Source of the DNA: Gammaproteobacteria bacterium
GTDB lineage: Bacteria > Pseudomonadota > Gammaproteobacteria > Arenicellales > DRJH01
DNA: 10,454 bases
NCBI GenBank assembly: GCA_011052285.1
Contig: DRJH01000183.1
Location: 1-10,454, forward strand
Direction: 5' to 3'
The position numbers and the translations under genes are program-made. Below the pieces are notes generated by a model. It ran no database searches. It had not been told where the DNA came from and saw nothing but the letters and a program-made list of their open reading frames with translations. Below are positions 5,461-10,454 of the stretch, piece after piece. Every line of letters starts with the position of its first letter. Position 1 is the first letter of the stretch.

Positions 5461-5973
5461 TTATTGAGCCGGTGGCAAATTTTCATAAAAGGGTAAGTCC
5501 AGAGCAGGGAAGGTTAGTCCCATCTGCGTCAATACTGCAGTAATTTGACCACGATGATGCGTGCCGTGATTGACTACGGTAGCGACCAGCCAGCTAACAG
5601 GATGATGAATTTCCATTCCACTTGATGTTTTGACGATAAGAGTTTTATTTAAAACAGTATCTTCGGAATGACCTACAAAAGAAAAAAGCTTTTCTGCTTG
5701 TCGTGATAAAGCCACTTGCAGTGCTTCGCGGGTATCATGCAAGGTCATATCCAGGCCAGTCATGGTAAATGGAGGGCGCTGTTGCAGCAATCGGAAATAC
5801 CAAAGAGTATCCACCAACAAGCAGTGATTCAGCGTGCCATGTATGGAGGAGAAAAAAAGTCTCTTATCTGCGAAATAATCGGTATCAGAAACGGCCTCTA
5901 AAGCGGAGAAAATACGTGCGTAAGCTTGTTGGTGAACTTGAACCAAGCCCAGCAGGTGATTTTTTATGGTCAT
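5461..5973 (-). CDS. DinB-family (DinB/YfiT-like) metal-binding protein
   Basis: The 170-residue product is an all-helical DinB-type protein, a superfamily of four-helix-bundle proteins with a three-histidine metal site. Many members are uncharacterised, and some are thiol-dependent transferases. The triad is visible as H50 (IHGTLNHCLLVDTLW) and H136 plus H140 in VVNHGTHHRGQ. The middle (FTMTGLDMTLHDTREAL) and the end (TFPALDLPFYENL) fit the family. ATG at 5973 is preferred over an upstream in-frame TTG at 6021 because MTIKNHLLGLVQVHQQAYARIF is the expected first helix. A ribosome binding site is weak for both. It diverges from cysM and ends nine bases from the MITE-like unit. No substrate can be named. 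Confidence 0.88.
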   Translation of the reverse strand: MTIKNHLLGLVQVHQQAYARIFSALEAVSDTDYFADKRLFFSSIHGTLNHCLLVDTLWYFRLLQQRPPFTMTGLDMTLHDTREALQVALSRQAEKLFSFVGHSEDTVLNKTLIVKTSSGMEIHHPVSWLVATVVNHGTHHRGQITAVLTQMGLTFPALDLPFYENLPPAQ

Positions 5974-6070
5974 TTTATATTCTTGATGGATTTGTGGAAA
6001 AGGTGCACAGTTTGCTCCCAAATTGACCTGGATTTCAAGTTTCTTTTAGCTCTGGCGGGCGCTAAAATTC

Positions 6071-6967
6071 ATGGTCATGAAAACACTTGAATCTTGTATC
6101 GGCAATACACCACTGGTGCAATTGCAGGAATTGACTCACGGCTGTGGTGGTGGGGTGCTGTGGGTCAAGCTTGAAGGTAATAACCCGGCCGGGTCGGTCA
6201 AGGACCGACCGGCACTGAATATGATTGTACAAGCCCAGGTGCGCGGGACCATCACACCCGGAGACACCCTGATCGAAGCGACCAGTGGCAATACCGGCAT
6301 CGCACTGGCCATGGCAGCATCGATCCGTGGTTATCACATGGTACTGATCATGGCCGAAAACATGAGTATCGAGCGTCGGGCCGTGATGAAAGCCTTTGGA
6401 GCAGAAATTATTCTGGTGTCGAAAGAGGGAGGGATTGAAGCGGCACGGGATCTGGCGGAAGAAATGCAGCGCCAGGGCCAGGGTAAGGTTCTTGACCAGT
6501 TCTCTAATCCAGACAACCCGGATGCGCATTATCTGACTACCGGGCCTGAAATCTGGCATGATTGTGAAGGAACAATCACTCATTTTGTTAGCGCTATGGG
6601 GACAACTGGCACTATTATGGGCACATCCCGTTATCTCAAGGAACAAAATCCCCAGATTCAAATCATCGGGGCACAACCGACTGAGGGTTCGCAGATACCC
6701 GGCATTCGCCGTTGGCCACAAGCCTATTTGCCCAGAATTTATGATCCACAACGCGTGGATCAATTGTTGGATGTCTCACAGCAGGAAGCAGAATCAACGA
6801 CTCGTCTTCTAGCGATGAAGGAAGGGATTTTCTGCGGTATATCTTCAGGTGGTGCGGTGTGTGCGGCACTCAAGGTATTACGCGATGTTGGTTCATCCGC
6901 ACGTATCGTTACCATTATCTGTGATCGTGGGGATCGTTATCTGTCAACTGACGTATTTCCATCTTGA
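6071..6967 (+). CDS. cysM: cysteine synthase B (O-acetylserine sulfhydrylase)
   Basis: CysM is a PLP enzyme that joins O-acetylserine with sulfide or thiosulfate to make cysteine or S-sulfocysteine in the cytoplasm. PLP binds K44 in NNPAGSVKDRP. The substrate-binding loop is ATSGNTG (70-76), the phosphate-cup motif is GTTGTI (177-182), and SSGG lies at 258-261. The CysM-specific block PTEGSQIPGIRRW (203-215) and the end CDRGDRYLST separate it from CysK. At 298 residues it has the usual length. An in-frame ATG two codons later (6077) aligns better with E. coli CysM and may be the true start; neither ATG has a strong ribosome binding site. TTGACC at 6023-6028 could be a -35 box. It is followed by rlmD in the same direction after 90 bases, an arrangement common in gammaproteobacteria. 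Confidence 0.95.
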   Translation: MVMKTLESCIGNTPLVQLQELTHGCGGGVLWVKLEGNNPAGSVKDRPALNMIVQAQVRGTITPGDTLIEATSGNTGIALAMAASIRGYHMVLIMAENMSIERRAVMKAFGAEIILVSKEGGIEAARDLAEEMQRQGQGKVLDQFSNPDNPDAHYLTTGPEIWHDCEGTITHFVSAMGTTGTIMGTSRYLKEQNPQIQIIGAQPTEGSQIPGIRRWPQAYLPRIYDPQRVDQLLDVSQQEAESTTRLLAMKEGIFCGISSGGAVCAALKVLRDVGSSARIVTIICDRGDRYLSTDVFPS

Positions 6968-7057
6968 ACAAGCCGATGCCGGCCTGGTACTCGCCACTGC
7001 GGAGTTCGGGACTGCTGTACAGTGTTCGAACGGTGCTATGGGAAGATCAATTTTTCG

Positions 7058-8389
7058 ATGGCTAAACGCAAAAACCGGGCCGAACTCCCGGTCAGCCAGG
7101 GAAGGGTAAGTAATCTCAGTCATGATGGCCGTGGAGTCGTTCATCTTGAAGACAAGGTGGTATTTGTTGACGGGGCACTGCCCGAAGAGTTGATTCGTTT
7201 TCAAATCACCGGAAAACGACGCAAGGTTTATCAGGGCCAATTACGGGAAGTTCTTGAATCCTCCTTGTACCGAGTAGCTCCGGAATGTCGTGTCTTTGGC
7301 ACCTGTGGCGGTTGTGCCCTACAGCACCAGTCGATCACTGCTCAGCAAGCATTCAAGCAGGATGTACTTGTGCAGAGTTTGCAGCGACTCGCCAAATTGA
7401 CACCACAGGTCCTATTGCCAGTGCTCCATGACCATGCCTGGCACTATCGTCGCAAAGCCCGGCTTGGGGTACGTCTGGTACCAAAAAAAGGTGGTATTTT
7501 GGTGGGCTTTCGGGAACGTGGCAAAAGCTATATTACCAATCTGAATTGTTGCCCGGTCCTGGATGAGCGCCTGTCTGCTCTGTTGTTGCCACTGCAAAAA
7601 TTGCTGTCATCCTTATCTATAAAAGAAGCCATCCCACAAATCGAGGTGGCAGCGGCAGCTGCTACGGTGGCTCTTGTCTTTCGGCATTTGCAAGCGTTCA
7701 CCACCGAGGATCGGCAGTTACTCAAAGATTTTGCTCGAACCGAAGCGGTCCAAGTACTGCTGCAGCCAGGCGGGCCTGATTCTGTGCAGGCTTTATGGCC
7801 GCCTTCTCCACAAACACTGTCTTACCGTCTTGATGATTTTGACCTGGAATTGATATTTACTGCTCTGGATTTTATTCAGGTCAATGCGAAAATGAATCAG
7901 AAATTGGTGCAACATGCGATAAACCTGCTTGCTATCAAAAGGGGTCAAACTGTTTTGGATCTATTCTGTGGCCTGGGTAATTTTTCTTTGGCAGCGGCAC
8001 GCAGAGGCGGCCAGGTAACCGGGATTGAAGGTGATGCGGGCATGGTGAGTCGGGCACACGAGAACGCATGCCACAACAGACTTGACGGTGTCACGGCATT
8101 TCATCAGGCTGATTTATTTGAATCTCCCTTGAAGACCGCGATATGGCTCGACCAGCACTATGACGATGTTTTGCTCGACCCACCACGTTCCGGAGCATTC
8201 GAGCTCGTCTCACAAATGCAGCGCTGGCGGCCCGGGAAGATTGTCTATGTCTCTTGCAATCCGGCTACCTTGGCACGAGATGCTGCCATCCTGGTACATC
8301 AGCAAGGTTATCATCTGCGGGCTACCGGTATTGCTGACTTATTTCCTCACACCACACATGTCGAAGCAGTGGCCTTGTTCGAGCTCTGA
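7058..8389 (+). CDS. rlmD: 23S rRNA (uracil-1939-C5)-methyltransferase
   Basis: RlmD uses S-adenosylmethionine to methylate U1939 of 23S rRNA. The 443-residue product begins with a TRAM RNA-binding domain (about 10-68). The iron-sulfur cysteines follow as C77, C83 and C86 (ECRVFGTCGGC), with the same spacing as E. coli C81/C87/C90. A double Cys at 164-165 provides the fourth ligand. The SAM site is DLFCGLGNFS (301-310). The catalytic region holds DPPRSG (374-379), the nucleophile C400 in VSCNP and the base E436 in HTTHVEAVALFEL. ATG at 7058 is chosen over an in-frame GTG at 7022 because MAKRKNRAELPVSQGRV is the usual N-terminus. GGGAAG lies about 12 bases upstream. relA, often the next gene in gammaproteobacteria such as Pseudomonas, is absent here. 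Confidence 0.95.
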   Translation: MAKRKNRAELPVSQGRVSNLSHDGRGVVHLEDKVVFVDGALPEELIRFQITGKRRKVYQGQLREVLESSLYRVAPECRVFGTCGGCALQHQSITAQQAFKQDVLVQSLQRLAKLTPQVLLPVLHDHAWHYRRKARLGVRLVPKKGGILVGFRERGKSYITNLNCCPVLDERLSALLLPLQKLLSSLSIKEAIPQIEVAAAAATVALVFRHLQAFTTEDRQLLKDFARTEAVQVLLQPGGPDSVQALWPPSPQTLSYRLDDFDLELIFTALDFIQVNAKMNQKLVQHAINLLAIKRGQTVLDLFCGLGNFSLAAARRGGQVTGIEGDAGMVSRAHENACHNRLDGVTAFHQADLFESPLKTAIWLDQHYDDVLLDPPRSGAFELVSQMQRWRPGKIVYVSCNPATLARDAAILVHQQGYHLRATGIADLFPHTTHVEAVALFEL

Positions 8390-8461
8390 CCCATTGATCC
8401 CAGGTGAGTTATAGTGTGTACGATTACCGCGGCATGCTGGTACGCTTTGCGTTATTCTTTA

Positions 8462-8503
8462 CTGTCCAAGCATAACAGTCTAAGTATAACTGTCTAAGTA
8501 TCC
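8462..8503 (+). repeat. three tandem 14-bp repeats above maeA
   Basis: CTGTCCAAGCATAA, CAGTCTAAGTATAA and CTGTCTAAGTATCC follow one another without gaps. The last copy ends 57 bases before the maeA start and about seven bases before TATAAC (8510-8515), a possible -10 box. This is the expected place for an array of regulator half-sites. The same spacing and a related core (YC..AGYATAA) appear above the transporter gene at 5211-5235. Confidence 0.6.
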
Positions 8504-8518
8504 GGAACGTATAACGCC

Positions 8519-8538
8519 ATCCCCTTAGTAGGGTGGAT
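8519..8538 (+). repeat. hairpin in the maeA leader
   Basis: ATCC and CC on the left pair with GG and GGAT on the right around a TAGTA loop, with one bulged T at 8534 and a T·G closing pair. It ends 21 bases above the maeA start, just before the ribosome binding site. It could affect mRNA stability or initiation. No riboswitch family is recognised. Confidence 0.35.
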
Positions 8539-8559
8539 CATAGTCATTACAGGAACTCC

Positions 8560-10173
8560 ATGGAAACCAATTTGCTCGGCTATAGCCGATTGCACAACCG
8601 ACATCTGAATAAGGGAACTGCTTTTACATTACAGGAACGAGAACGTTATCGCCTGCAGGGGTTGTTGCCTGCTGCGGTGTCAACGCAGAAAACACAGATC
8701 CAGCGTTCTTTGCAAAATCTGCGACGCAAGGGAAGTGATATCGAGCGGTACATCACTCTGCATGCCCTGTGGTCACGCAATGAACGGTTGTTTTATCGTT
8801 TGGTCATGGATCATATCGAGGAATTACTACCGATTATCTACACCCCAACGGTTGGCCAGGCCTGCCTTGAATTTTCCCATATTTTCCGGCAAACCCGTGG
8901 TTTATATATCACTCGGCACGATAAAGGGCGTATTCGTGAGCTATTGTGGAATTGGCCTGAATCTGAAATCAGGGTCATTGTGATCACTGATGGGCAACGC
9001 ATACTCGGCCTTGGTGATCTTGGTGCCAGTGGCATGGGTATTCCCATCGGCAAACTCAGTCTTTACACGGCCTGTGCCGGGATCCCCCCACACCTGGGTT
9101 TGCCTGTTATGCTCGATGTGGGAACCAATAACCAATATTTGCTCGAAGACCCACTCTACCTCGGTGACCGGGTATCACGACTTGAAGGTGAAGCGTACCA
9201 GGAACTGGTCGATGAGTTTGTTGATGCGGTTCAGGAAGTTTACCCGGATGCCTTGATTCAATGGGAGGATTTTCTATCCCCCAACGCCTACTATTTGCTG
9301 GGCAAATACCGCAACAAGGTACTGTCTTTTAACGACGACATTCAGGGTACTGCCGCAGTGGTACTTGCTGGTGTCTATGCCGCCTGTCGAGTTCTGGGTC
9401 AGGATCTTCCACAAATGCGCATTTTGTTCCTGGGTGCCGGGTCTGCAGCAACTGGAATCGGAGACTTGATCCAGGAAGCATTGTGTGCCTACGGATTGAC
9501 GCGTGAAGATGCCAGAAAACAGCTTTGGTTCGTTGACGTTAATGGTTTAGTCACTGCGCAACGAACCGATCTTCAACCGCATAATTTGCCCTATGCACAT
9601 GACCATGAGGCTACGGACCTGATGGGTGCAATTCGAGCCATTCGTCCACAGATGATTATCGGAGCAACCGGTGTGGGTGGTACGTTTACCCGTGCGGTCA
9701 TCGAACAAATGAGTCAGATCAATACCCGTCCCGTGATATTGGCATTATCCAATCCTACCGACCATGCAGAATGTACTGCCGAGCAAGCCTACACCTGGAG
9801 CAAAGGGCAGGCTATCTATGCCAGTGGCAGTCCTTTTGCGGCCGTTCAGTATGCGGGCAACACCTTGTACCCGGCTCAGAGCAACAATATCTATATTTTT
9901 CCGGGAATTGGACTCGCGGCCTATGTTTGCAAGATCTCAAGAATTACCGATGCCATGTTTTTAGTTGCGGCAAAAGTGCTTTCAGACCGGGTCAATGATA
10001 CGGATTTGCAGCGAGGTGCACTCTATCCGGCACTGACCAAGGTGCGAGCCCTGTCCCTGGCCATTGCGGTAGCCGTTGCCGAGAAGGCCTACGATCAGAA
10101 TTTGGCTGTTAACACCAGACCGGCGGATCTTACGCTAGCTCTGGAAGCCGCAATGTATGATCCTACGTACTAG
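8560..10173 (+). CDS. maeA: malic enzyme, MaeA type (NAD-dependent)
   Basis: Malic enzyme oxidatively decarboxylates L-malate to pyruvate and CO2. The 537-residue protein matches the long MaeA/eukaryote-like form rather than the MaeB fusion. The catalytic Tyr is Y94 in IIYTPTVGQ, the Lys is K165 in PIGKLSLYTACAGI, and the metal ligands are E236 and D237 (IQWEDF) and D260 (FNDDIQGTAAV). LDVGTNNQYLLEDPLYLG lies between them. The nucleotide-binding loop is GAGSAATG (292-299), followed by the ALSNPT block. ATG at 8560 has AGGA at the right distance; an in-frame GTG at 8533 adds nine residues but no better site. NAD rather than NADP preference is inferred from the family. The last 11 bases overlap the end of a convergent gene. 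Tandem repeats above the gene suggest regulation. Confidence 0.94.
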   Translation: METNLLGYSRLHNRHLNKGTAFTLQERERYRLQGLLPAAVSTQKTQIQRSLQNLRRKGSDIERYITLHALWSRNERLFYRLVMDHIEELLPIIYTPTVGQACLEFSHIFRQTRGLYITRHDKGRIRELLWNWPESEIRVIVITDGQRILGLGDLGASGMGIPIGKLSLYTACAGIPPHLGLPVMLDVGTNNQYLLEDPLYLGDRVSRLEGEAYQELVDEFVDAVQEVYPDALIQWEDFLSPNAYYLLGKYRNKVLSFNDDIQGTAAVVLAGVYAACRVLGQDLPQMRILFLGAGSAATGIGDLIQEALCAYGLTREDARKQLWFVDVNGLVTAQRTDLQPHNLPYAHDHEATDLMGAIRAIRPQMIIGATGVGGTFTRAVIEQMSQINTRPVILALSNPTDHAECTAEQAYTWSKGQAIYASGSPFAAVQYAGNTLYPAQSNNIYIFPGIGLAAYVCKISRITDAMFLVAAKVLSDRVNDTDLQRGALYPALTKVRALSLAIAVAVAEKAYDQNLAVNTRPADLTLALEAAMYDPTY

Positions 10174-10454
10174 GAGGCTGGGTTTTTGCCACTGGTGGTT
10201 GTGAAGAATCGGTGTGTTTCCCCTGAGATGCAGCCGGGACAAGTGGTTTGCTGGTTTCAATTTGCTGCATCACAGGCGGAGTTACCGGTTTTGCTGTTTT
10301 CACCGTCGTTTGTGCGGGGGCCAAATCAGTTGCCACTTTTTTTCTTGGTGCACGCCGCCTGCGGGTAGGCGTTGGATTTGCTTTCTCTTCGTTATCGGCA
10401 CTTGTGATATCAGCTGGAGAAACCTCAGTTTGAGAACTCCCAGGCATAACAATC
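10163..10454 (-). CDS. Pro/Thr/Lys-rich C-terminal tail of an unidentified protein (probably partial)
   Basis: The frame is open from the right window edge (through an ATG at 10447) to a TAG at 10165-10163, about 96 codons. It is low-complexity and disordered-looking: an acidic start (SPADITSADNEEK), a basic patch (PTRRRRAPRKK), then many Pro, Thr, Ala, Gln and Lys residues (KPVTPPVMQQIETSKP, SSQPPVAKTQPPST). No fold or catalytic motif is visible. The composition is unlike the Cys-rich opposite-strand reading, which supports real coding. It could be the tail of a larger protein such as an RNase E-like, DNA-translocase or envelope protein, but none can be chosen. Its stop lies inside maeA, an 11-base tail-to-tail overlap. 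Confidence 0.55.
   Translation of the reverse strand, partial: IVMPGSSQTEVSPADITSADNEEKANPTPTRRRRAPRKKVATDLAPAQTTVKTAKPVTPPVMQQIETSKPLVPAASQGKHTDSSQPPVAKTQPPST

Noticed and set aside
6062..6763. A 233-codon open frame on the minus strand, antisense to cysM
   Set aside because: cysM on the plus strand is fully supported by family motifs. The opposite frame has a Cys/His-rich, domain-free composition typical of a shadow frame.
8425..8442. A TACC/GGTA stem after rlmD as a terminator
   Set aside because: The stem is only four or five pairs with a large loop and no T-run directly after it.
8462..8503. The three 14-bp repeats as a minimal CRISPR array
   Set aside because: The repeats are gapless with no spacers, too short, and no cas genes are present.
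10163..10447. Assignment of the Pro/Lys-rich minus-strand tail to RNase E
   Set aside because: Basic Pro-rich tails occur in many unrelated proteins, and no RNase E domain lies inside the window.

Overview
The window looks like an accessory-rich stretch of a gammaproteobacterial chromosome. The evidence is the cysM-rlmD pair (adjacent in many gammaproteobacteria), a MaeA-type malic enzyme, an RpfF-type DSF synthase and moderate base composition. The genus cannot be fixed from this sequence. There are no rRNA or tRNA genes and no CRISPR array.

Layout. Bases 1-294 hold the possible tail of an unknown plus-strand gene and a short conserved-looking sequence at about 251-277 that resembles debris of a Y1-transposase repeat. 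A VapB/Phd-VapC toxin-antitoxin operon follows on the minus strand (295-932), with a candidate promoter and a pentamer repeat above it. Bases 933-1342 are otherwise empty apart from two hairpins. Next, all on the minus strand, come a DUF397-domain gene (1343-1567), a 5'-truncated RelA/SpoT-domain gene (1603-2334), an intact IS200/IS605-type element (about 2331-2880) and a 3'-truncated rpfF (2881-3390). The insertion sequence sits exactly between two broken genes, which reads as a deletion scar: the end of rpfF and the start of the rel-like gene are both missing.

Bases 3391-3904 hold no convincing gene, but contain a 9+9 bp inverted repeat over the rpfF promoter region. A major facilitator transporter (3905-5191, minus) is closely bracketed by an inverted 20-bp sequence (19/20 identity). 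A third copy of its core makes 5241-5452 look like a MITE or the empty shell of an insertion sequence. A DinB-like gene (minus) follows.

The right part is housekeeping: cysM (cysteine synthase B) and rlmD (23S rRNA m5U methyltransferase) run on the plus strand, then maeA (malic enzyme), which overlaps tail-to-tail with the end of a Pro/Thr/Lys-rich minus-strand protein cut by the window edge. Three 14-bp tandem repeats stand before maeA, and two copies of a related 14-bp-period motif stand before the transporter gene, suggesting a shared regulator.

No complete novel system is visible. The most interesting points are the IS-centred double gene truncation, the DUF397 gene overlapping or adjoining a RelA/SpoT-domain remnant, the three-copy terminal repeat around the transporter, and the shared 14-bp-period motif.
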